From: JBBABP01 sp041657585
GTDB taxonomy: Bacteria > Patescibacteriota > Gracilibacteria > Absconditabacterales > Absconditicoccaceae
Assembly (NCBI GenBank): GCA_041657585.1
Contig: JBBABP010000046.1
Span: forward strand, 1 to 9,166
Direction of reading: 5' to 3'
Length of the DNA: 9,166 bases
The position numbers and the translations under genes are program-made. Below, piece by piece: positions 1 to 6,317 of this stretch. Positions within the stretch are counted from its first letter, which is position 1. Each line of letters opens with the position of its first letter. Below the pieces are notes generated by a model. It was not told the origin of the DNA, did not search any database, and saw nothing but the letters and a program-made list of their open reading frames with translations.

Positions 1-907
1 ATATTCATTTCCAAAAACCAACCGTCGTGCCAAACATTTTTATTAAACTAAATTTCAAATCAAACACAAATCAACCTGGACTACGTTTGTAAAGTCAGAT
101 TAAAAGAATTGAAATTATTATAATCAATATTGAATACCACGCTCAATATCTCCCGAAAAATATAATACAGAATAATAAAAAAATTAAAAAAGCTGAAAAT
201 ATTATCGCCTCTCTGATGCTTATGCTTTGGATTATTTTGTGAATAAAAAATATTTCTGCGTCTCATTGTGTATAATTTCTAAACATTTTGTAAAATGCTT
301 TGTAATTTTTTCACATTTGCCACTGAACAATTGCAGTCGGGCAGTAATAAATTTCGTAGCCAGCTTTTTTTATTTTATAATTGAAGTAAGTATCTTCTCA
401 TCGTTTTGTCAGATATTCTGGGTATCAATCAACTTCTTTTCGTGCGTTTTTGTAAAAAGAAAAATTTCTCGACGAGATAATATGAAAATTTGGGTCCGGC
501 GAAATAAGGCGATGTTTGGCATATTTTTGGAAAATATTGTTTGTGATAAAAACCGATTTTCATCAAACAACCTTGTGATTAGTTGTTTCATATATTTGCA
601 TTAACTGTTCGCATCGGTCATTATTAACCTGACATCAAGCATCTGTGCATAAAATTATTTCATGTTTTGCTTTATTGATTGCGTAATTTCTTGCTTCGGC
701 AATATTGCAAGGTAGCTGAAATAATCTTATTTCTCATTTTTTCGCTCGCGTTTGCAGATATTCGTATGCCCCATCTTTTGATCAGCCATCAACAATAATT
801 ATTTCGTCTGGCGTTCTTGTTTGATTGATCAAGGCGTGAATAAATTCACGTATGCCCTCTTTTTCGTTAAATACTGGAGCGATGATCGAGCAAGATAATT
901 TGTTCAT
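1..907 (-). CDS. Family 2 glycosyltransferase with C-terminal membrane segments (3' end beyond window)
   Basis: Under table 25 this is one open frame of 302 codons from ATG at 907 to the window edge; thirteen in-frame TGAs are read as Gly. The N-terminus has the GT-A nucleotide-sugar fold pattern SIIAPVFNE (residues 7-15), VDGGSKDG (39-46) and a metal-binding TDAG at 88-91 in the DxD position. KRGEDTYFNYKIKKAGYE (168-185) matches the ED-x-x-x...KAGY acceptor region of GT2 enzymes. Residues about 234-272 are very hydrophobic and likely form two membrane segments, so the enzyme probably works at the inner face of the membrane, moving a sugar onto a lipid-linked or surface glycan. The pyruvyl transferase gene lies 29 nt upstream on the same strand, suggesting a shared envelope-polysaccharide operon. 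Substrate cannot be read from sequence. No clear Shine-Dalgarno precedes the start. Confidence 0.9.
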
Positions 908-936
908 GATTGCAAAAAAATATTTAAGTGATAAAA

Positions 937-1935
937 TTAAAGAGATGATTTTAGTTTTTCTATAATCGTTTGCATTTTTTTTATCTTTTTTTGGTAAGGA
1001 TAAACTTTTGTTTGTAGTCAGATAAATTCACTTATTAAAAATAAATGTAATCTGGCACTTATCACGTAATCTGCTCCTCACAACATTTTGAGAAATTCAT
1101 GAAAGTTTGGTCTTCGGTCATAGATTTTTATTTGAGTTTTTGAAAATGTTTTTAGTTCATTTTGAAGTTGCTTAAAATATTGTGCGTCATCGTCTGTCTT
1201 GCCAGCGCAGACAGGAAGGTAAATAATTTCATATCACTTTTTTATGTAGTGTTTAATGTCATCGACTAAATTTTTGAAAAATTGTTGTCATCTGCTATTG
1301 ATGTTGACGATGATATATTTTTTGTCAGATAAATGTTTGTACGATTTTCGGTTGTTTAAAGCAAAATAACTTGTGTCCATAAAAAATTTAGCATTGAGAT
1401 ATCAATATTTTTTTAATGCAGTAATGGCATCTTGGTCTCTCAGAAACATTGCTTGAGTCTTGCGAATTATTGCATGAAATAATATTTTGTTGTATCGTTT
1501 GTTTGGTATTTGGATGCCTCACATAATATATAAATTTTTTTTTAAAAACAAAGCTGGCCAAATTGATCGCAATCGATAATAATATGAATGAGCAGATTCT
1601 TCTGTGAGAATTTCTCATCATCCTAAAATTATGTTGTCTATATTTAGAAATTTTTTGATCTGCTGATATGGTTTGTTTTTTAAAAAATTTAGTAAGCTTC
1701 TAAATCCTCTTGGTAGCTCGTCTATAAAAGTTATTTGATTTGTGTCGATAAATTGATTTAGAAAATTTTGAAGTCGAATATTGTTTGGCGAAACTACGTA
1801 AATAGATTTTTTTTGTTTTAGCAAAAGTTTGATGGTGCCCAAAAGGATTAGTTCATCTCACATATTTTGATAAGATCGAAATCATACCAAAAGAATTTTT
1901 TGTCATTGTATATTTAAATTATCGTTGAGTTGCAT
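937..1935 (-). CDS. Polysaccharide pyruvyl transferase-like protein (CsaB/PF04230 type)
   Basis: A 332-aa frame under table 25 with 11 TGA glycine codons; ATG at 1935, TAA at 937-939. Family-like features are an N-terminal KILLVGFRSYQNMGDELI (13-30), resembling the G-x-x-N-x-GDE start of pyruvyl transferases, the NIILGGGEIL loop (101-110), FLRDQDA (164-170), and a C-terminal YVISARLHLFLISEFIG (290-306) equivalent to the SxRLH...A...G region. Known members transfer pyruvate from PEP to a sugar of cell-wall or exopolysaccharide (CsaB acts on S-layer-anchoring polymer), so a role in surface-glycan modification is inferred; PEP is also the product of the neighbouring enolase, which may be coincidence. 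Residues 241-248 (PVCAGKTD) are encoded by a hairpin repeat at 1194-1214, apparently an in-frame insertion between the usual LP and DDD segment. First gene of a two-gene operon with the glycosyltransferase. Confidence 0.82.
1194..1214. repeat. Dispersed hairpin repeat inside the pyruvyl transferase gene
   Basis: CTGTCT and AGACAG form a 6-bp stem around a 9-nt GC-rich loop. Read on the minus strand it resembles the hairpin at 3324-3344 (CCTGCCT...AGGCAGG) and the diverged one at 6197-6215, so I treat the three as one family. GC content stands out sharply from the AT-rich gene. Here it lies in frame in coding sequence and adds roughly CAGKT to the protein. Confidence 0.6.
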
Positions 1936-1941
1936 GAAAAA

Positions 1942-1969
1942 TATATATTTGTTCTAAGAAAATATGCAA
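1942..1969 (-). promoter_or_regulatory. Candidate promoter for the pyruvyl transferase-glycosyltransferase operon
   Basis: On the minus strand, TTGCAT (1969-1964) and TATATA (1947-1942) are separated by 16 nt, a sigma70-like arrangement. Start of transcription about 7 nt past the -10 would fall at or very near the ATG at 1935, predicting a leaderless or near-leaderless mRNA, which fits the lack of a Shine-Dalgarno. The 112-nt gap to enolase is divergent and very AT-rich, so chance matches are easy; no equally good promoter was found for enolase. Confidence 0.35.
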
Positions 1970-2047
1970 TAGAAATTTTTTAAACTTGAAATTGAAATAT
2001 TAAAAGGTAAAAGAAATCAGACTTTATTTTTTAAAAAAATTGAAAAT

Positions 2048-3310
2048 ATGTATAAAATTAAAAATGTTCTTGCTCGTGAAGTTTTGGATTCTAGATGAAA
2101 TCCAACTGTTGAAGTGGAAATTACAGTGACGAGTGAACAGTGAACAGTGATGAGTGAATGAAGAGCGATTGTTCCATCTTGAGCGTCAACATGAATTCAT
2201 GAAGCATTGGAATTGAGAGATGAGGATAAAACAAGATATTTGTGAAAAGGCGTTTTGAAAGCTGTAAATAACGTAAATACTACAATTAAAGAAAAAATTG
2301 AATGAATGCAGTTCAAAGATTACCGTGAATTAGATCAGATTTTATTGGCTTTGGATTGAACTAAAAATAAAGAAAAATTGTGAGCTAACGCTATTCTTGG
2401 AGTTTCAATGGCTTTTGTTGTTGCTTGCTCTAAAGCTGAAGGTAAGTGGATTTTTGAATATTTGTGAAATGGGAATATTTTGCCTTTGCCGATGATGAAT
2501 ATTTTGAATTGATGATCTCACGCTGACAATAATGTTGATATACAAGAATTTATGATAGTTCCTGTTGGAGCAAAAAATATCCACGAAGCAGTGAGAATGT
2601 GAGCTGAGGTTTTTCATAATTTGAAAAAAATTCTTAAAGCTAAATGATTTTCTACGTCAGTTGGAGATGAATGATGATATGCGCCAAATTTGTGATCAAA
2701 CGAAGAAGCATTGCAAGTAATTATCCAAGCGATACAACAAGCTTGACACGAATGAAAGATAAAATTAGCTCTTGATTGCGCGGCTTCAGAATTTTTTAAA
2801 GATTGAAAATATGTTCTTGCTGGAGAAGGCAAAACTTTGAATGAATCTGACCTTGTGGATTTGTACGAATCTTGGACCAATAAATATCCAATAATTTCTA
2901 TTGAAGATGGAATGGCGGAAGATGATTTTGCTTGACGAAAAGAAATTACAAAAAGATTGTGAGAAAAAATAATTCTGATTGGAGATGACCTTTTTGTGAC
3001 TAACATTGAAAGGTTGAAAATGTGAATTGAACAGAAAATGGCCAACGCTATTTTGATAAAATTAAATCAAATCTGATCTGTTTCAGAGACAATTGATGCC
3101 ATAAATATGGCTAATGAACATTGAATGAATGCGATAGTTTCTCACAGATCTGGCGAAACTGAAGATACTTTCATCGCAGATTTTGTTGTGTGAATGTGAA
3201 CGTGATTTATCAAAACTTGATCGCTTTCGAGGTCAGAAAGAATTTGCAAATATAATCAACTTATGAGAATAGAAGAAAAACTTAGAGGTAAAGGAAAGTA
3301 TGGGAAATAA
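2048..3310 (+). CDS. eno: Enolase (phosphopyruvate hydratase)
   Basis: A complete 420-aa enolase when TGA is read as Gly (29 of 43 glycines are TGA); ATG at 2048, TAA at 3308-3310. It catalyses reversible dehydration of 2-phosphoglycerate to PEP in cytosolic glycolysis. Diagnostic segments are DSRGNPTVEVE (14-24), PSGASTG (43-49), NGGSHADNN (154-162, His158), DIQEFM with Glu167, GDEGGYAPNLGS with Glu208, metal ligands Asp243, Glu286 (SIEDG) and Asp313 (GDDLF), Lys338 (LIKLNQIG), and the signature SHRSGETEDT (365-374) followed by Lys389. All key residues are present, so it should be active. Odd point: residues about 26-38 are encoded by a heptanucleotide repeat and make this loop a few residues longer than in typical bacterial enolases, from memory of the E. 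coli sequence. No Shine-Dalgarno is visible. An intrinsic terminator follows at 3384-3417. Confidence 0.98.
2126..2160. repeat. Heptanucleotide (GTGANNA) tandem repeat within enolase
   Basis: Five consecutive 7-nt units, GTGACGA, GTGAACA, GTGAACA, GTGATGA and GTGAATG. Because 7 is not a multiple of 3, the reading frame drifts through the units, giving TSEQGTVMSEG in enolase with TGA read as Gly. In a standard-code organism this repeat would insert stops; here it is tolerated. Related heptads reappear just after the gene at 3344-3371. Confidence 0.75.
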
Positions 3311-3323
3311 AATCAGTTACGAG

Positions 3324-3344
3324 CCTGCCTGACCGGTAGGCAGG
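3324..3344. repeat. Dispersed hairpin repeat downstream of enolase
   Basis: CCTGCCT (3324-3330) and AGGCAGG (3338-3344) form a perfect 7-bp stem with a GACCGGT loop, 13 nt after the enolase stop. No U-tract follows, so it is not the terminator. It is the cleanest copy of the hairpin family also seen at 1194-1214 and 6197-6215. Confidence 0.7.
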
Positions 3345-3371
3345 TAACGAGTGATGAGTTAATAGTAACTC
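3344..3371. repeat. Second heptanucleotide repeat cluster after enolase
   Basis: Four 7-nt units in register, GTAACGA, GTGATGA, GTTAATA and GTAACTC. The first two match the GTGANNA pattern inside enolase and the last two are diverged. The cluster abuts the hairpin at 3324-3344, so the two repeat types are adjacent here. Confidence 0.55.
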
Positions 3372-3383
3372 TATTTTAATTTT

Positions 3384-3417
3384 AAAAAATCTGACTAAAA
3401 AAATGGTCAGGTTTTTT
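3384..3417 (+). terminator. Rho-independent terminator of enolase
   Basis: CTGAC (3391-3395) pairs with GTCAG (3406-3410) across a 10-nt A-rich loop. The stem is extended by an A-tract before it and a T6 tract after it (3412-3417). Position about 75 nt after the enolase stop and the U-run on the plus strand fit an enolase terminator; the flanking A-tract could also make it work in reverse. Confidence 0.8.
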
Positions 3418-3657
3418 CCATTTAGTTTATAGTTTGTTTTTTAAACAAAAGCCCACTAAAACTATTTTTATATACACGTTGGTAGTCACTTTTGTCATCT
3501 TTATTACTAAAATTCCAGTAAAAATTAAAAAAAATATTATATTAATAATAATCAGAATTTTTTATTTTGCAATTTTTTTATCATCCCGCAGAAAGAGCGG
3601 GGCAGACAGATGACAATTAAAAAATAATAAAGAAAAAAGAAATTACACAGAAATTAT
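3418..3657. other. Intergenic region between convergent enolase and DUF4012 genes
   Basis: No convincing gene in either direction in this 240-nt AT-rich stretch. It holds one GC-rich hairpin, CCCGC (3585-3589) with GCGGG (3597-3601), set inside a weaker outer TCATC/GATGA pairing (3581-3585 and 3610-3614). There is no clean U-tract on either strand, so it looks more like another dispersed hairpin than a standard terminator. A terminator for the DUF4012 gene may nevertheless lie here. Confidence 0.5.
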
Positions 3658-5274
3658 TTATTCTAATTGAAATTTGATGTTTATAAATTTACTTGTGTTG
3701 TTTGTCGTAATTCACATCTGATAAAATAATCAATTTGCAAATGTTGCATAAAATGGAGCTTGATAATAAATGTCTCATTCTGCTTTTAAAACTTTTATAT
3801 TTTTTGGAAAATAAATTGTTGATTTTGTTTCCCATCGTTTTTTGACATCTCATATTCATGGTTCGTCGTATGTTCATGGTTTGATTGCCAGAATTGCCAA
3901 TTCCCTGTCAGTTATTTTTATTTTATATTTTTCTTCCAACTGCTGGATAAAATTAACATAATATTCTGGAATATTCAGCGTGTAATAAATACGCATAGTG
4001 TAAGTTCATTTTTCAAGATTTTGAATATTCAAAATATCGTCATTTGTATCTATTTTGATATTTCAAATATTATCTATGATTTGAATATTTTTGGTAATGA
4101 ATCAATCAATTTTGTTATAAGACGTGTTGGTGTCTCGTGCATAAATATTGCCTGTTTGAAATATGTTTGTTAATTTGTGTTTGACCAACAATCAGTTAAA
4201 TTTTGGAGAAACGTTTGAAAGGTAAATATTTATAAATTGTTGTTTAGCAATATTTCAAAAATTATTTACTACGTTTTTGATTATATTTATTTTTTGTGCC
4301 GAGAAAAAATCTTTGATTTCTTGGATATATTTTTCTTTTTTGTTTCCACGAACTTCTCATCTAATCAGATCAACTGATGCATTCAAAAATTCTCGTTCTC
4401 GAAATTTTTTTGTAAGACCAGGTATATTTTGTTCTAATAAATCCGATCTAATAAAAATAACTCATTTTATATTCTGATTTAATAATTTATTATAAAGATC
4501 TGCTTGCATGGTTTTTTGTACTTTTCGCATTTCGTATGTTTTGCCAAACATTGTCTCATAAAGATCTTTTAAATTTTTGCCATCTATATCAGTAAATCAA
4601 AATTTATTGCCAGCGATAAATCATATTTTGCGATCTGGCAAAAATACAGATGTCCAATCTGGTGCTAATATACGAGTTTTGTATGCTATGAAATCTGGAT
4701 AATAAGAATCTACAATTTCCAAGTCTTGAATATGTCATTGATATATTTTTACAAAAGCAAATGATCAAAAAAATCATCAATTTGGTCTTTTTTCATTTGT
4801 GTTTTGTAATATTACCAAATAATTAAATGCTTCATTTTTTCACATCAAATCAAAAAATTCATTTTTATAAATTTGCAAATCACTAATCAAACTCATCAAT
4901 TCATCGTATTGAGAAAATCATAATTTTTTGAGATAATCTTTGTTGTTTTTGATATAATTCCGACAAAAATCAATCTGACTACTTTCAGATTTAAATATGT
5001 TTTCTCATTTGTTATAACTTTTTATAATTTCATCCAAGGTTACCAAAAATTTTGAAAAGTTTTTATCTATATTCCAAAAATAAAAAGCAATCTGATTTAA
5101 ATCTTCTTTGAAAATATCTATTTTGTTTTTTGCAAAAATTATATTTGTGACGTTTGAATAAAAAGAAAAAAATGCAAAACAGAAAATTATTAAAATTAGA
5201 AAGACGACATTTATAAATTTTAATTTTTTGATTCGTCAATTCTTTTCGTTTTTGGACATTCAAAAATGTTTCAT
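3658..5274 (-). CDS. DUF4012-type membrane-anchored protein
   Basis: A single 538-aa frame under table 25, with 22 of 30 glycines encoded by TGA; ATG at 5274 (a second ATG five codons on is possible), TAA at 3658-3660. Residues about 20-39 (FINVVFLILIIFCFAFFSFY) form one N-terminal membrane anchor after a Lys-rich stretch, so the rest should face outside. ILQNTNEKRPNGGFFGSF (155-172) with KIYQGHIQDLEI after it matches the conserved N-E-x-RP-x-GGF-x-GS core of DUF4012, a family common in CPR bacteria and Actinobacteria whose biochemical role is unknown. The protein is rich in Asn, Ile and Lys. It is transcribed alone, convergent with enolase and divergent from the tRNA region. The family call rests mainly on the GGFFGS core; the C-terminal 200 residues are not recognisable to me. 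Confidence 0.82.
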
Positions 5275-5314
5275 TGCGGTTTTTTGATTGCAAAAAAATA
5301 ATTTAATTTAATGT

Positions 5315-5342
5315 TGTATATTTATTTTTGTTTTTCAAACAA
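5315..5342 (-). promoter_or_regulatory. Candidate promoter of the DUF4012 gene
   Basis: Minus-strand TTGTTT (5342-5337) and TATACA (5320-5315) are 16 nt apart, predicting a start near 5308 and a leader of about 34 nt before the ATG at 5274. The -35 overlaps one arm of the palindrome at 5340-5361. The AT-rich background makes this tentative. Confidence 0.35.
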
Positions 5343-5361
5343 GTAAAAAAAATTTTACTTG
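5340..5361. promoter_or_regulatory. Perfect 9-bp palindrome between divergent promoters (candidate operator)
   Basis: CAAGTAAAA (5340-5348) is the exact reverse complement of TTTTACTTG (5353-5361), with four A in the middle. It touches the candidate -35 elements on both sides, TTGACT at 5359-5364 for the tRNA region and TTGTTT for the DUF4012 gene. A dimeric repressor or a transcript hairpin are both possible. Confidence 0.5.
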
Positions 5362-5386
5362 ACTTTGTTTAGCATATTTTTATATA
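5359..5386 (+). promoter_or_regulatory. Candidate promoter of the tRNA region
   Basis: TTGACT (5359-5364) and TATATA (5381-5386) with a 16-nt spacer are the best sigma70-like pair in the window. Transcription would start near 5393, about 275 nt before tRNA-Phe, so the 93-bp array would be part of the primary transcript. No alternative promoter is obvious between the array and tRNA-Phe. Confidence 0.55.
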
Positions 5387-5433
5387 TCCATTTAATTCAC
5401 TTTTTTTTGTGAAAAAATTTTTTATTACTTGCC

Positions 5434-5669
5434 AAGCCCCGCAACTGCGGGGTGTGTCGGAAGTTCAATAATAATTAATTGCCAAGCCCCGCAAAAGCGG
5501 GGTGTTAGTCCGCTCAGTGGTAGAGCAAGCCCCGCAACTGCGGGGTGTGTCGGAAGTTCAATAATAATTAATTGCCAAGCCCCGCAAAAGCGGGGTGTTA
5601 GTCCGCTCAGTGGTAGAGCAAGCCCCGCAACTGCGGGGTGTGTCGGAAGTTCAATAATAATTAATTGCC
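5434..5669 (+). repeat. 93-bp tandem array of tRNA-Phe-like pieces and GC hairpins
   Basis: Two identical 93-bp units (5434-5526, 5527-5619) and a 50-nt partial third (5620-5669) that runs into the 5' end of tRNA-Phe. Each unit contains, in order, hairpin CCCCGCAACTGCGGGG, GTGTCGGAAGTTCAATA (like the tRNA-Phe variable loop and 5' half of its T-arm), TTAATTGCC (the tRNA-Phe leader and first acceptor bases), hairpin CCCCGCAAAAGCGGGG, then a D-arm GCTCAGTGGTAGAGC identical to that of tRNA-Phe. Aligned to tRNA-Phe, the AACT-loop hairpin sits where the 17-nt anticodon arm should be. The 3' T-stem and acceptor strand are missing, so no unit can be a normal tRNA. Frames open on both strands here are repeat artefacts. 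Confidence 0.9.
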
Positions 5670-5741
5670 AGGGTAGCTCAGTGGTAGAGCAGAGGCCTGA
5701 AAAGCCTTGTGTCGGGAGTTCAATTCTCCCCCCTGGCACCA
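5667..5741 (+). tRNA. tRNA-Phe (GAA)
   Basis: 75 nt with a complete cloverleaf: acceptor GCCAGGG/CCCTGGC, D-arm GCTC...GAGC, anticodon stem GAGGC/GCCTT with loop CTGAAAA (anticodon GAA), variable loop GTGTC, T-arm GGGAG-TTCAATT-CTCCC, discriminator A and an encoded CCA (5739-5741). It is the intact relative of the degenerate copies on both sides. No unusual base in the core positions. Confidence 0.97.
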
Positions 5742-5765
5742 TTCTTATTTGTTAAATCTTCTCTT

Positions 5766-6026
5766 ATGAAAGGATTTGTTTATATATTATGATTATGAGA
5801 TTGAAGATATTATGTTTGAAGTACAAATGATGTAACAAGAAGATTTGAAGAACATCAAAAGAAAAGAGTTGAAGCAACAAGAACGTTTCTTCCTTTGAAA
5901 TTATGTTTTTATAGAGAATATGAAAGTTTAAAAAAAGCAAGACAAATAGAAAATCATCTAAAAAAACAAAAGAGGAGAGATATATTAGAAAGATTTATGA
6001 CTAATGCATGGCAAGATATTTGGTAG
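5766..6026 (+). CDS. Small single-domain GIY-YIG nuclease
   Basis: An 86-aa frame under table 25; ATG 5766, TAG 6024-6026. Four of five glycines are TGA. FVYILGLGDGRYYVGST (4-20) holds the GIY and YIG-type strands (Tyr6 and Tyr16), DVTRRFEEH (22-30) the conserved Arg and His helix, and Glu62 in ARQIENHLKK the metal-binding Glu of the family. Length and layout match the stand-alone GIY-YIG proteins (UPF0213/YhbQ-like) abundant in CPR genomes, which are presumed DNA-cleaving but mostly uncharacterised. It starts 24 nt after tRNA-Phe, and its stop codon lies inside a tRNA-Phe D-arm remnant (TGGTAGAGCA, 6021-6030), so its last codons come from tRNA-like sequence. A 30-bp direct repeat of the tRNA-Phe 3' end brackets it. 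A homing-like role is inference only; DNA repair is an alternative. Confidence 0.85.
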
Positions 6027-6079
6027 AGCAAGCCCCGCAACTGCGGGGTGTGTCGGGAGTTCAATTCTCCCCCCTGGCA
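6022..6079 (+). pseudogene. tRNA-Phe remnant with hairpin in place of the anticodon arm
   Basis: Contains the D-arm 3' side GGTAGAGCA (6022-6030), the CCCCGCAACTGCGGGG hairpin (within 6031-6049), then 30 nt (6050-6079) identical to tRNA-Phe 5709-5738: variable loop, full T-arm and 3' acceptor strand with discriminator A. The acceptor 5' strand, first half of the D-arm, true anticodon arm and CCA are missing, so it cannot be a working tRNA-Phe. The hairpin is the same one, at the same place, as in the array upstream. Confidence 0.9.
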
Positions 6080-6096
6080 AATTTAATTTGTAAAAT

Positions 6097-6173
6097 GGGC
6101 ATATAGCTCAGTTGGTTAGAGCGCGTCTCTGATAAGGACGAGGTCGATGGTTCGAGTCCATCTATGCCCACCA
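6097..6173 (+). tRNA. tRNA-Ile (GAU)
   Basis: 77 nt: acceptor GGGCATA/TATGCCC, D-arm GCTC...GAGC, anticodon stem CGTCT/GGACG with loop CTGATAA (anticodon GAT), T-arm GATGG-TTCGAGT-CCATC, discriminator A and encoded CCA (6171-6173). A normal complete gene in the Phe-Ile-Pro series. Confidence 0.97.
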
Positions 6174-6185
6174 AAAAAACATTAA

Positions 6186-6229
6186 GGCTGTTCGAGCCTG
6201 CTTGCGGTAAGTAGGTCTATCTATGCTCA
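6186..6229 (+). pseudogene. tRNA-Ile T-arm/acceptor remnant split by a hairpin repeat
   Basis: GGCTGTTCGA (6186-6195) followed, after the hairpin, by TCTATCTATGCTCA (6216-6229) parallels GATGGTTCGA and TCCATCTATGCCCA of the intact tRNA-Ile just upstream. Between them CCTGCTT...AAGTAGG (6197-6215) forms a 7-bp stem with one G-T pair and belongs to the 1194/3324 hairpin family. The hairpin thus sits in the T-loop of a decayed tRNA-Ile copy. Confidence 0.65.
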
Positions 6230-6243
6230 GGGAAGATAAATAT

Positions 6244-6317
6244 CGGGGATTAGCTCAGATGGCTAGAGTACTCGCTTTGGGAGCGAGGGGTCGCGAGTTC
6301 GAGTCCCGCATCCCCGA
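6244..6317 (+). tRNA. tRNA-Pro (UGG)
   Basis: 74 nt: acceptor CGGGGAT/ATCCCCG, D-arm GCTC...GAGT, anticodon stem CTCGC/GCGAG with loop TTTGGGA (anticodon TGG), T-arm GCGAG-TTCGAGT-CCCGC and discriminator A. Unlike the Phe and Ile genes it has no encoded CCA (GAT follows), so CCA must be added after transcription. Its 3' three quarters are antisense to the end of the recombinase gene, making it the probable attachment site of the element on the right. Confidence 0.95.
6263..6317. other. Probable integration boundary: recombinase end overlapping tRNA-Pro
   Basis: The recombinase reading frame enters the tRNA-Pro gene from its 3' end and stops in the D-arm. A recombinase gene abutting or overlapping a tRNA 3' end is typical of tRNA-targeted mobile elements, so the crossover is placed in or near the T-arm/acceptor strand. 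A matching partner copy of the tRNA 3' end is not seen elsewhere in the window and would be expected beyond the right edge. Confidence 0.5.

Noticed and set aside
235..250. Apparent frameshift between the catalytic part and membrane part of the glycosyltransferase
   Set aside because: It came from miscounting a T6 run; with six T the frame is continuous and the codon count matches the coordinates.
227..604. Frames at 227-604 (+), 409-591 (-) and 81-266 (-)
   Set aside because: All are out of frame with, or antisense to, the glycosyltransferase gene, whose motifs fix the true frame.
2405..3045. Two minus-strand frames of 70 and 143 aa
   Set aside because: They lie antisense to a complete enolase with all catalytic residues and have no recognisable motifs.
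2048..3310. UGA read as tryptophan (table 4, Mycoplasma-like)
   Set aside because: The TGA positions are invariant glycines of enolase, and TGG is used for Trp in the same genes.
3324..3344. Enolase terminator at this hairpin
   Set aside because: It has no U-tract; the hairpin at 3384-3417 with T6 is the better terminator and this one matches the dispersed family.
5063..5293. Minus-strand 76-aa frame and a plus-strand 66-aa frame at 4277-4477
   Set aside because: Both overlap the DUF4012 gene in other frames; the 538-codon table 25 frame accounts for the region.
5434..5669. CRISPR array
   Set aside because: Spacers would have to differ; here the entire 93-bp unit repeats identically, is tRNA-derived, and no cas gene is present.
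5425..5755. Overlapping open frames of about 105 aa on both strands with internal repeats, across the tRNA array
   Set aside because: They are translations of the 93-bp repeat and tRNA-Phe. Open frames on both strands at once with tRNA-antisense peptides are a standard artefact.
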